From contig CM049307.1 in the NCBI GenBank assembly GCA_026874595.1, positions 26,140,362 to 26,204,361 of the forward strand: DNA of 64,000 nt, read 5' to 3'. Below the pieces are notes generated by a model. That model searched no databases, was not told where the DNA came from, and saw only the letters and a program-made list of their open reading frames with translations. Positions 11,446 through 22,832 of the stretch are shown piece by piece; the first letter of the stretch is position 1, and the number at the start of each line of letters is the position of its first letter. A program made the position numbers and the translations under genes. Origin of the DNA: Sipunculus nudus (taxonomy: Eukaryota > Annelida > Sipuncula > Golfingiida > Sipunculidae).

Positions 11446-12424
11446 TTTCACTTTTACTCACCTCGAACGTGGATGACAGCCTGGGTCAAATGTGAGGCCA
11501 GACTTGCTCAAATCCCTCAATGAAAGCAAGCGTTATTCATATGAACAATAGTCCTTACCGTGTGTTTGAGGTTGAGTGACCATGATACACGCATTGAGGT
11601 CATTGCTTAAGGCAGTCGGGCTGTTCTCGACCTAACCTCCGTGCAAGTCAATAAAAAACAGAAACATCACTCAAAATATATATGTATATTAAAAATTATT
11701 TATTCTCATATCGAGTATGTCACTAACAAGATACCACGCTTCAAAAAGTAGCTTTGGCATCTATTTCATTAAAGAAATGAACAGACCTGCACGCGTGGGG
11801 GACGAAATAACTACTTCAAACCAAATCAAACGAACCAAATGTAAATAGTACGCTGTTCCGCACAAGATCACATGCATCAGAAACAGGACGGACTTACAAG
11901 CTTTTATTTGCCTACACGGCTTTATTTGAGTTATCAGATCAAGTATTGACGTATCTGGGTGTATCGTGTAGCGGCAAGATCTTTGCTGGTAGGAAAAATG
12001 ATATTATGTCGATGACTACAAAGTTTGCGAAACGACCAATAGTCGATCTGAGTGTCAGGCGAGTTAGCACAGACTGCACATACCTGCATACCAAGTATCA
12101 GGCAGCTTAGGTAACCAACCAGTACCTAACGCGTTCCACATCATCTCCTAGACTTGATTTTAGATTGAAACATCAGATTAACGGGTGAGTTGATAACAAC
12201 AAGGATTTACGTATGCTGTTGAGTTTATCCGATATAAATTTCAATGAAGATGTCAGGTGAGACATTTATTGCAAGGTAAAGAGGCCAGAGAAGGGATCCA
12301 TTAATTATTGCAATTAGTAAATAATCGTAACACGCTGGTTGTTACATCTGTCTGTTGAAATTCTGATTCGTATATGGCGGGCCCTGGTTTGTTCTGCTCA
12401 GGGGTGTGTCTATTAGACACTCTG

Positions 12425-12700
12425 GTACTGTACACTTTATTTATTATACTGTTTAATTGTATTAATTTACTGTTATACTGTTGTTATACTGTGTGATTGC
12501 ATTGATTTAGTGTATTATATGTTAGGGTTGTTTTAAGAATAAATTATAATTATTTAATAACAAAAAAACACTGACTTCTTTATTCATTCCCGTATAGACA
12601 TTTCACACTGCCTAGTGTTACAGAATCTAATTTTTAATCTCCGTAACAAAATTTATGCTCGTCAAGACTACGTGATATGTTGTTATTAGGTTCCTTAACA
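12425..12700 (+). mobile_element. LTR fragment (3' portion)
   Basis: It matches the R-U5 part of the 6543/29686/34331 LTR family: GGGTTGTTTTAAGAATAAATTA, ACACTGACTTCTTTATTCATT, GCCTAGTGTTACAGAATCT, and the end TTAGGTTCCTTAACA. It abuts the end of duplication copy B. Confidence 0.8.
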
Positions 12701-13585
12701 CTGATATTTAATCAGGGCTGTACGCTGCAAACAAAATAAAGGGGTTGGCAATAAGCAGACCCTAGCCCGACAAGACGAGACCCCGGATGGGGATGGAAGA
12801 GCTTCTGTGTAGGCTGGACAAATTTTACGAATTACAAGTCGTTTCTCCATACACGTTCGATGGTCTGCCTACTGCTCACTGACCGTCATGTGACCAACAT
12901 AGTCGGATCAAGAATCTCCCACACGAACCAGTCATCACTCATGCAGTATGCAGAAGAAGTCTTGCCTAGTGAAAGGACGTACCTACCCTGCGCTTGTAAC
13001 CTATGACGTTTTGATATTGATGTCTGACTGGTTCTGTTTCAAAGTGCCTTGTTGCTCACATCCGTCGTCTCAGTGGACACCGAAGTAGATTTACCTTGTC
13101 ACGTTTGTTTACGGTTTAGGACAAATGTTTAACTACACTTGACCCGCAGGTCAAGGCCCAGGTCAGTCAATTAATAGGACTAATGAAGGTCGGTCTGATT
13201 CTCTGGTCAACAGTATCATGTAATCATAAATGTTTGTGTTTTTTTCTCGAAAGATCATCATCGATCCCTCACTTTTATGATAATCCATATACTTTGTTTT
13301 CGGAATTTCGAACCATCATCGATCGTAGGTTTTTTTATACGAAATAAAACGAATCCTGTACTTGTTTTTAACTTCTTGCAGTATATTAAATTTGGTTGTT
13401 CTTATCGATCAATTAAGTGGTGACTGCCTCAGTCCTCTATTCACACTGGCCAGCTGTTATTGATCATGTAGTGGTCTGAGAGCGCCAGATTTCACCCGAC
13501 CTTCGCCAGTCTAGGATTATGCGCCTTTAGGGAACCACGTCACCTTTCTGATTAACTAGCGTTGATTCCTGATCGTTTCAATTGT
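12701..13585. other. Gene-flanking sequence, no feature recognised
   Basis: More mixed base composition than its surroundings and no long tandem repeat. No ORF or exon can be supported. It lies directly upstream of the candidate first exon of the glycosyltransferase gene, so promoter sequence may be here; I see no TATA box I would trust. Confidence 0.4.
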
Positions 13586-13636
13586 ATCCATACAGAAAGA
13601 GGTCTAAGAAGATTTATCTTTATGTTTTGAGTCCAG
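13586..13636 (+). other. Candidate 5' UTR exon of the GT77-like gene
   Basis: A strong splice donor, CCAG|GTAAGT, lies at 13636/13637. The CDS downstream starts inside an exon with a clear acceptor (TTTATCTTTTCAG|AGATAAG, exon from 17372), so the gene needs an upstream non-coding exon. This is the best donor I saw. The exon start is arbitrary; only the donor is sequence-supported. Confidence 0.35.
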
Positions 13637-14444
13637 GTAAGTTATATTGCTTGGCCTGCTATTAAATCCCTTAACTGTGGCGCAGTGTACATTTCCTAAA
13701 TAGTTTTCTTCCATGAGATGGATTGTTTCAGTACGGTGTTAAAATAATGATATAAAACTAAAACACACCAACAAGTTAAAAATCTCCCAAAGAAATTCAC
13801 GTCTCGGGCTTTCGTCGGGGAATTCATTTCATTTCTTCCAAGGATAGTTAGAACTGGGAGTCACTCCCAAGACAGCAAACACTCACGCAACTGAGATTTG
13901 TTGAAATAAACAGAAGAACGACCCAATATTACTAGTAGTGGCAATTTACATTAAAAATATTAAAAAATAAACAATAGAGCAGCGCACGTTTCTTATAGGA
14001 GCGAATAGTATGTATACTTAAAATAATTGTATTAGTTTACTCATATTATTAGTTACAAAACACCATTTTGGAACCAGTCTTGAGCCTTGCAACAATTCTG
14101 AATTTTTAATTGACTTAGCTAATTAAATCACATCACTTAATTTAATCATCATCACTTAGTTTAATTGTAAAAAAATAAATGACTGAACAGATAAACACAT
14201 AATTTACATGCGCCATATTGATGTTGTTATATATACATTAAATGGAGATAATCTTGCACGTATTTATCAAATCAAGGCATACGACATTTTTCAGTGATTT
14301 TTAGAATACCAGAATATCCATATGTTCTAACTTTTAATGTCAAAATACAGTAAATGTGTCAATAGTTTATATGTAGCTTTTTCAGTTGAACAAGGCTCAT
14401 CGCGCCTAAATTGTAACCATTAGACCTAGAAATTACTTGCTTAA

Positions 14445-16528
14445 CAGTGTTGCTCCTAGGCATGAAAAGCAAAGGGACACCGGGCCCCTTTATGTATTTT
14501 TTGGGGGACACACCAAAATTAGGTGGGGACAATGTCTTCGAAGCAAAATATTATCTTAAAATAATCTATGTAATATGAATGTAGTATGTTTTGGGCATTT
14601 GGAATGAATTATTAATATTCGTAAAGGTTGGAATCGTTACATGTAATCACTTATAAGTCGCATTAAAACTGAAGGCAATAGAATTCATGTCTCAAGATCA
14701 ATAATAACGGTACATTGATGTACAGATTGCAAAGTCATGTTCATTGCTAATTGAGGAATCGCGCAACAACTAGTGCCATTCAAAGTGGCAAATCAATATC
14801 GAAACTTAATATTGTGAACAACTCAATACGGATAAAGGATATACACATTTAGGCAGGGGTTTATTCACTGTCGATAAATTTGATAAGAATAGGTTATTCA
14901 GAAAGTCAGCCGTGCTAGCGTAATTTGCCGTGGAACCATGAGAATTTTGCTGCCGGCGTCACCATATTACATCATTTTTTGTATGAAAGTATGAAAGGAA
15001 TAATCGTCGAAATTTCGGTTCCCAGGACGTGTCATTTATGCGTTGGCGGTGAAGTGCAGCAATGTTTGGCCTACATGTTAGCAGGGAAATTTTGCGGCCG
15101 GCGCTACATTATTAGGCCTATAATTCTAAAGCAGGTATCAAAAGACCAGACACCACAATTTCTTTTAAAAAATAAAAACATTCGAAATATTTAAATCAGA
15201 AACTGAATCTTTCTGTCTGTATATACCCGTGTTAGCCTATATGTACGTCGCCGTGAAAAAGATGTCAGCTTAACCAGGTAAATATGCTGCCGGCGCGGCA
15301 GCAGTTTAAACTACTAGTTCAACCAGTAACAAACGATTAAATGTCCATATTATTGGTCAGAGAAAATGAAAAACAACCAACAACAAAATAGTTGGGTTCT
15401 TCTTAGTTATGACATTTTCATATCAATTAAACCGCGATAGTGAAGTAATTCAGACAGGAGAAACGTCGCACTTTCGTAGAAGTATATTTCCGGACTCGGG
15501 CTTCTTTATACATACCCGGGAACAGAGAGATCACTGGCTGCATTAAATGCGGCGGTATCTCGCACAGCGTAGTAAGAGAGGATGGGTGCTAGGGCTAAGA
15601 GATCACGTGCCCATGAGGCTTGAAAATTACGAGGAAGTTCCCATTCAAATCATAGTCATATGTCTATGATTCAAATTAAACGTTCAGTCCAGAATAGAAA
15701 TATGCAAATATAGAAAAAAGAGCGGCTGTCGATTGGCTTGTCTTTCGTGAAACGGTGTCACGACAGGCATAGACCGGTAGTTTGAGATTGTGGGAGACCT
15801 GAACTGAGTTACTTTGAGCGAAATAATCGTCTGAGCAATCGTAATCACGTCATCTGAGGCATTATAATGTAATTTATATGATCAACCTGGTGTAATTCTT
15901 AACTGTATACGTTGTTGAGAACTGCTTGACATCATGAAATAAGAACATTTCGAAATGCCGGGGAGGCGCGTTTCCAACCTTACTTCGCGGATTATCTTAT
16001 AGGGGAAATGTCGTTAAGATTGATCATGTCGGCCGTGGGCGCACTTTCTAGACTTCATTTTATAAATAAATATATATTTTTTTTCATATTAATTTATAAA
16101 TGATTAAAATGCATCTTAATGTGAGATTGTGTAGGCTAAACAACATCCGGTCGAGCACTGGACGCTCGCTTGCTACTTTATCCCGACCACAAGAACATCG
16201 ATCTCTTCAGTGTATGTGCAACCCTTCTTTTGTATGGACCAACCCTGAGGCGATGCATTCTTGACATCGATGGTGTTACCATTCAATCAGTGTCACAGTG
16301 TGTGTATCATGTAATCCCGCATACATGGTTTTATCAGAGATTCCTACCGGAGGATTCCCGCAAATCTTTCATATAACTACGTTCGTTAAAGGGTCGCATT
16401 ATTTAAACTTGAAGGGGACACGTGAAAATATTTCGTCCACATGCATGGGCGCGCTTGCCTAGAAACAAAGGGACGTGGCCAAAAATATTGCGGCATTGCC
16501 GCAATGCCGCACTCAAGGAGCAACACTG
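14445..16528. mobile_element. 2.1-kb DNA transposon, non-autonomous
   Basis: The terminal inverted repeat CAGTGTTGCTCCT (14445-14457) is matched by AGGAGCAACACTG (16516-16528). CTTAA borders both ends (14440-14444, 16529-16533), so a TTAA-type target (piggyBac/Kolobok) or a short TSD of another family is possible; the CAGTG start also fits hAT. No transposase ORF is convincing. The motif TTTTGC(T/G)GCCGGCG recurs internally (about 14945, 15092, 15286). It lies in the inferred first intron of the glycosyltransferase gene. Confidence 0.7.
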
Positions 16529-16689
16529 CTTAAAATCAAGACAGGTCCCGGTGAAATTTCATGCTTAATCCAAACAGCACTCGATGAAATTTCATGCTTA
16601 AAATCCAAACAGCACAAAACAGCAAACCCAGCACTGGCCTGATGGCACGACAATACTCTCCGATAAGAAAACCTCACAGCATTAACGCC

Positions 16690-16960
16690 CACCTATTAAC
16701 TCAACCACGCCAGTATAATGACCAGCGCGGTAACACAAAAACCCCACCAGGACAACCATTCCCATAACAAGACCACTTCATTATGACCACCAAAAAGACA
16801 ACGGTCACGTCGAAAACGACCGTCCGATAACAAGATGTTCCCGTTACGACCAGCCCATTACGATGACCATCCCGATAACTGGACCACCATATTGCGATAA
16901 TCCTCCCGATAACACGTGGTTATCCAGTTAGGGTGACCATCCTTTTTATAACACGATCAC
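16690..16960. repeat. Degenerate minisatellite, GACCANCCCGATAAC type
   Basis: Loosely repeated 15-18 bp units such as GACCATCCCGATAACTGGACC, GACCAGCCCATTACGAT and TCCTCCCGATAACACG. A related array (ACCAACACCAGTAACAGGAC) lies at 20700-20835 on the other side of the gene. Confidence 0.6.
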
Positions 16961-17392
16961 ACTGTTTCCACGTGGCTATGAGAGTTGGTTGTAATTGTCA
17001 ATCTGAGGCCAGTGGTTTTCTTCAATTTCCTCAACCCCTACAGACTACAGAAGGCCATCTTAGCATCTACATATGAGCCATGGAGAGTGAGCGATTAGTA
17101 ACTAGTAATAACTATTTATAAGTTTATATATTTATATTTATACAGTGACCATCCAGATAACACTCTTACTTCAATTACACGTTCACCTACTACGGCAATC
17201 TATTTCTTTGGATTACTTTACTCTTCATCACTATCATCCCGCCAACAGATCATTTATGGAGATTGTAAATGTGGTTTTGTTAGCGGGGTTTTGCTATGGT
17301 TGATCCTATATGTACGGTGTCCCAATATATAACAATTTCCCATATATATAATCTATGTTTTATCTTTTCAGAGATAAGCAGACCGTGTCAAC

Positions 17393-18823
17393 ATGTCGAA
17401 CGTGAAACGCGGGGCTGTAATAGCATTATGTGCGATAACGTTTATTACAATATTAGTGATGATCCCGGCCCCCTACCAATACGGCCATCACATCATACAG
17501 ATCGTGCAGAAGTTAAATCCGTTACAGGCTAATCCAGAGAATAGTACACCAAAAGCCTGTAACAATACGGACCTTTCCTGTATTGCGGACAGACTGGCCA
17601 CACATACGCCAGCGGGACCTCACAGGGTCGTCACTATCGCTATTCTAGATGACTCCTATGTTGAGATGTTCTTAAACTTTGCCGAATCTGCAAGGTCGTG
17701 CAAGGTTAACAATTTACTACCAGTCACTTTGGGCGAAAACGCCAACAAACAACTCCGCGAGCATGGCTACATGGCGTATCTTGAAACCTCGCTGGCAAGT
17801 CTGTCAGGAAAGGAACATGGTTTCCTTAGCCCAGCTTTCAAAAAGAAGGGAGCTATGAAATTCATTATGTCTTATCGGTTGGTTTCCCTTGGTTACTCCG
17901 TATTGCTTCTGGATCTTGATAATGTTTTCATTAAAAATCCTTTCCCGTTTTTCAAGTGTGCAGACTGTGATGTAGAAGTACAGATAGACACCCCGGGAAA
18001 TTTTAATGCACTATGCGTTGGTATTGTTCTATTTCGAGCAACTGAAAATACTAAAAAGTTGCTTGAACGCTCAGTGGAAATCATGCGAAAAGACCCGAAT
18101 GCATGGGATCAGGCGGTTTTAAATGATCAGATGAAAAAATCACAGAAGAACCATGAACTTAAATACTGGACGTTGCCCTTCGACCTCTTCCCTACGGGAT
18201 TTCAGATACACCAGAAGCAGGTTGATATACACACATATAATATAAACAGGACTGTCATTTTCCATAACAACTGGAGTTTCTGGTATCGCATGAAGCGGTA
18301 CAGATTCCGGGAATTGGGAGCTTGGTATCTTGACCAGAATCAATATTATTCTAGCACCACGCGCAAATATTTTACATATGATAACTGCATACCAAATTTT
18401 GGTGCCGATGAGCGCAGTGCCTTGGATACCGCATTCACCGTTTCCGCCATATTGAACAGAACATTGATCCTTCCCGTGATGCATTGTGGGAACACAGGAA
18501 CTCAGGTGTGCACCTTAGACCAGGTTGTTGATATTGTGAAATGGGATACCGCACATGAAAACATGTATCGTGAACACAATTTCCTGAGAAACCCTCGTGT
18601 GCCTGTGTCAGTGCGTGCGTCAGTCAGTTCACCAATAGTGGTCTTAACCGATAAACTGAAGTCAGTAAAACCAAATCTAGAAGCGCCTAATAAAATATTA
18701 ACGCCTAAAAATTTATCGGTTGGCCCAACGGCTGCTGAGCTAAGGAACTTTGTGTCAGCCTTTGACAGTATTTCTGTGGTTAAGTTTCATTCTCTGTATT
18801 TTAAGGTAGCCCCAGGACAGTGA
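17393..18823 (+). CDS. GT77-like nucleotide-diphospho-sugar transferase, type II membrane protein
   Basis: A 476-residue, intronless CDS. The start is in an exon opening at 17372 after TTTATCTTTTCAG, 21 bases before the ATG. Residues 1-6 are short and basic (MSNVKR), followed by a membrane anchor at about 7-27, so a Golgi type II topology is likely. Residues about 80-300 look like the nucleotide-diphospho-sugar transferase domain (PF03407 type): LLLDLDNVFIKNPF with the DxD metal/nucleotide motif DLD at 174-176, FNALCVGIVLFRATENT at 204-220, WDQ at 238-240 and HNNW at 291-294. Residues 326-475 form a C-terminal region with FGADERSALDTAF and LNRTLILPVMHC (336-365), also seen in related plant arabinosyltransferase-like proteins. 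Several NxS/T sites suit a lumenal protein. Donor sugar and acceptor cannot be read from sequence. A short homologous fragment lies at 32272-32325, minus strand. Confidence 0.88.
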   Translation: MSNVKRGAVIALCAITFITILVMIPAPYQYGHHIIQIVQKLNPLQANPENSTPKACNNTDLSCIADRLATHTPAGPHRVVTIAILDDSYVEMFLNFAESARSCKVNNLLPVTLGENANKQLREHGYMAYLETSLASLSGKEHGFLSPAFKKKGAMKFIMSYRLVSLGYSVLLLDLDNVFIKNPFPFFKCADCDVEVQIDTPGNFNALCVGIVLFRATENTKKLLERSVEIMRKDPNAWDQAVLNDQMKKSQKNHELKYWTLPFDLFPTGFQIHQKQVDIHTYNINRTVIFHNNWSFWYRMKRYRFRELGAWYLDQNQYYSSTTRKYFTYDNCIPNFGADERSALDTAFTVSAILNRTLILPVMHCGNTGTQVCTLDQVVDIVKWDTAHENMYREHNFLRNPRVPVSVRASVSSPIVVLTDKLKSVKPNLEAPNKILTPKNLSVGPTAAELRNFVSAFDSISVVKFHSLYFKVAPGQ

Positions 18824-19044
18824 CAGGGCGCAATATTACTAATCACTTTTCAAACTGGTTATTAAAAGGTGTATAAAAGGGCAAGGCTAGGGTATGTTCT
18901 TGATTAAGTTTCTTGTTTTTATTTTTATGTGTTTAGATTCATGAAGTGTACCTAAATGTAAATAATTATAATTTTATAAAAAAATACCAAAATGCCAATG
19001 TGATTGGAGGATAAGCGGTGCTTTTTGGTTGGAATGTGACACAA

Positions 19045-19095
<51 letters not shown>

Positions 19096-19491
19096 ATTGT
19101 ACCTGAGCTTTTTATTCTGGTCATGGTGCTGCAGCATTTTATGGATATATATAGTTCAGACAGGTTTACGGTCACAGGGTTGATTGTTTTGTGTATTTTT
19201 GCCTATAACAGCACACAAATAACCATCGCATGGTGTACACATTTTCTTAGTTTCTATCAGCTAGAAATGTCTTTTTTTAAGTTAACTATCAAAATTTAAA
19301 AAAAACTAATATATTACTAATGACTGATATATAACTATATGACTTGTCTAAAAAATGTCTTCTGGTCTATTTATTGAATACAGAGAAACATTTCATAATG
19401 AAATCATCTAAACACACTTAAATGTTTAAGATGAAAATGTAAAAATTGGGTTTAAGTATACTGGATGTTAAGCCTTGATATATGACATATG

Positions 19492-19570
<79 letters not shown>

Positions 19571-20699
19571 GATATATGTACTTTTAATGATTGTTTCTCA
19601 AAGAAACAATGTAAAATGAAATTTTGAGTCGTATGTAGAAAATGGACACGCCATATAATGTTTCTTTTAAAGCTGTTATAAAATATTTGAAAGCATTGAG
19701 TCAAATCAGCAGCTAGCAGAGATCTTTTAAAAATACGTTGACTTTTGCAGATGGAATCGTTGAAACAATTATAATGGCTCCTATAACATTGTGCACGGGT
19801 GTAATTTGACATGCTCAAGTTGAAACGCCAAGGTGTATAGTCAGGCTTGTTAAATAATGATTGAAGTGTGTATATTTTACGAAAAGAATCGAATGTGCTG
19901 TTCATCCTGGAGAGATTTGTTTTCATTGTATACTAAGCCGCGCACCTGTTGCATACAAGAATTTAGGTTTCAGAAATGTTTCCCGTGTCAGTTTAAACAT
20001 GGTTCTAGTAACCTTAATATCACGTAAACACTCCATATTCTGAGAGCTTGAAATGTTCTCTACAAAATGGTGTATCAAATCTTTGGGATTCTCAAAAACT
20101 TATTTATTTGTGTAAAGCTTTAAATTATATTTTTGGTTTTCTATATTTTAACATTAAATTGATTTTTCTCAGCCATTTGATGTTGAAACATTCCATTGTT
20201 AATATGAGTAGTGGTGAAATGTGTTTGAAAATGTATATATACCTGAAGGTTTCATGTGAATATCATAGCACCGTCTACCAGGTAAATTATCAAATTAAAA
20301 ACTAGAGATCTCATACTGACAACACGTCTCATACGGATATTTTTAATGGTGTTTTGGATATACATTTGTTGTGTATATTTAGATATGCATATTATGTTGC
20401 CTGTGTACTTTTTGCTGAATATGAATTAAAATCTTGATACAGATGTCATCACTGTGTGTTTTTTTTTATGTACAGAGTGTTTAATGTTTGAACTCCCATA
20501 TTCAAAATACGAAGGTGTAATGGTCAAGCAACAATATGATACCAAGGTCTAGAAGTATGGAATAGAGCCCGGCCAGCAAAATAACCTAGCAGTAACCAGT
20601 GTTCTGATGTAAGGAACAGAGCACTGAATTATTGAACAGAGCTTGACTACCAAGGGAACGAAGTATAAAAGACAGCCTGGTCACTAAAGGGAGTATGTA
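18824..20699. other. 3' flank/UTR of the glycosyltransferase gene
   Basis: AT-rich sequence with (AT)n at 19058-19090 and 19494-19570 and no supported coding. Possible polyadenylation signals are ATTAAA near 20429 and AATAAA near 21100. I cannot choose between them, so the transcript end is open. Confidence 0.4.
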
Positions 20700-20835
20700 A
20701 CGACCCCCCTCCCCCAGTAACAGGACCGCCCCGTTATGACGAACACCAATATCAGGACACCCCCCCCCCCTTTGACCAACACCAGTAACAGGACAACCCC
20801 GCTATGATGACCACCCCACTCACACGACCAGCTCG
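20700..20835. repeat. Degenerate minisatellite with poly-C tracts
   Basis: Units like AGTAACAGGACCGCCCCGTTATGACGA and CCAGTAACAGGACAACCCCG, interrupted by runs of C. Related to the array at 16690-16960. Confidence 0.6.
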
Positions 20836-21365
20836 CTCACAAGAATTATCACGCATCAGTTGGGACTAGATCCTGTGGCCTGTAACTCATTGGAGTGTGC
20901 TGCCTAGTCACATATTAATCGCTGAATGATTCCTTGAGAATTGGATTTATCAGTATTAATTTCGAGAAAATACTTGGAACTGTGTGAGATAATAACGAAC
21001 TCTGTATCGCAAATGCCAAATTATATTATTTAGGTGCATACATATGCTAATACTATTTGGCTGTTATACATTTAGTACAAATGGAATTTTACAACTAAAT
21101 AAAAAGGGTTTAATTGAAAAAAATGTGTTTTTTTTTCAATTAGAAGGAATTATCAATTATCAATTATCAGGATACATGTAAACATACATAACATTAATAT
21201 GATTTTACAGCTATGATCCTTGCAGTTACCCATTTTCTTTGAGAAATGCTTTTATCATTTTTCATATGATCTTCCAAAACTGTTTTCCTTAAATATGGGC
21301 ATATGACGTATGATTTATTCGTCCTAAACGAATCAAATGACATTCTCGACTGTTTTCTAAAATAA

Positions 21366-21505
21366 ACCTGCATTGAAGGTTCTATAAAGAACCCTACACA
21401 AGAGGTTCCACCAAGAACCTTCTAAAGGTAATCAATCAGTCCATCGTGAAGAACCTTCGAGAGTTCCTCTCAGGAACTTTGAAGAGGTTCTAGATGGAAC
21501 CTTAC
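21366..21505. repeat. AAGGTTC/GAACCTT palindromic minisatellite
   Basis: About seven alternating copies of (A)AGGTTCT and AGAACCTT with short spacers, able to fold on themselves. The type is common in animal intergenic DNA. Confidence 0.65.
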
Positions 21506-21925
21506 AGGTGTATAATTTCCTATGGCTGATTGAGTATAAAAATATTAAGTCAACATAACTGATACAGACCGTTAAGGCCACCGATTCAAACTGAGACAAA
21601 ATTCGATCTGACATAACCAAATACATGTACATAAAAAGTCTCGGTTATCCGACCTGTTTATTCTTTCTTCACCGTGCGACATATACCTTTCAGAATATGA
21701 ATAAAGTGTTATACAAGCAAAACTGGAGAAGATTTTCTTCTTCCATCACACACTCAACAAATGATTCCTTTTTATATTATGATTCTGTCCCGGTCTCAAA
21801 ATCAACTTGACTTAGTCCATTCTAGTTTAGTTTAGGTTTATCGAGAAGATTGACCGACTCTCGTTTTCATGTAATTCATGGTTACCACGAATAATTCCGT
21901 AAATTCAGACCAGCCCTTTGTTAGC

Positions 21926-22043
21926 CAGGGGCGTAGCCAGAGGGGGAAGGGGGGGGGGGGGCCGTAGGGGGCCATGCCCCCCCCCCATCCCCCAGGTCAC
22001 ATCCAGTCCTTGCCGTCCTTTCGGAATTTTACTTAGTCTAATA

Positions 22044-22126
<83 letters not shown>

Positions 22127-22682
22127 CAGGGCCTGTTGGGGTCGACTGTGAACAATCTCACGGCTCCTCTGGTGATCCCGGTACTCTAACTCGCGATATG
22201 TGCTCATGAGTCATGTGTGCTGTCGAGACCAGGAGCCCTCGTAAAATGCAAAGTTTGACATAAGAACTTCAACATATCAGTTATTTTACCCCAAGCATTA
22301 CATTTAAAGAAAATATTTTGCCAGTTATAAACGTAATTGTGCCTTTGCGCCATTGGCTTTAAAATGTTGAAAACTATTGAAATTTCATTTTCTAATTTTG
22401 AAGAAATTTAAATATTAAATATGGGACCTCTCTACAGTTTGACTACATAACGCAAAGACACAGGAGAACAGATTTTTCAGTAACAGAAAATCCTCATAAT
22501 CTTTCGTGAAAATTGCCTACAAATGTCCTCTTTACGTTGCATATTAAACAAAAATCCTAATATGGGAGGGGGATACCACTCCCATACCCTTTCCAAGTAC
22601 TGGCAAGTTACCTTAATAAATCCATGGTTCATAATTGAAAATAAAAAAAAATCTATATTTTCATACACTAAAATATATAAAG

Positions 22683-22718
<36 letters not shown>

Positions 22719-22832
22719 CACTTAGTTTTCATAAATACACATATATATTAGTCCCCCCCCCCCGTTCTTGAATTTCTGGATCCGCCACTGATCATGGCCC
22801 CCTCACCTCCCTCAATCCTGGCTACGCCCCTG
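21926..22832. mobile_element. Non-autonomous hAT element containing (AT)n
   Basis: Inverted ends CAGGGGCGTAGCCAG (21926-21940) and CTGGCTACGCCCCTG (22818-22832). TGTTAG occurs at both borders (TTTGTTAGC before, TGTTAGTAA after), consistent with a diverged 8-bp duplication. The interior has poly-G/C runs and (AT)n at 22048-22121 and 22686-22716. A second, nested hAT-type end (TGGATCCGCCACTG) lies near 22779-22792. No transposase. Confidence 0.75.

Larger units (their letters stand above)
7427..12405 (+). repeat. Segmental duplication, copy B
   Basis: Direct-oriented partner of 310-5210. Features specific to B are an LTR-derived block between two (AT)n tracts (about 8388-9165) and a 255-bp insert (11191-11445). 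B lacks the 742-bp MITE and the 1836-1943 insertion of copy A. Homology stops at about 12405, where another LTR fragment begins. Confidence 0.9.

Noticed and set aside
17893-18484. Minus-strand ORFs opposite the glycosyltransferase CDS
   Set aside because: Shadow frames of the plus-strand gene.
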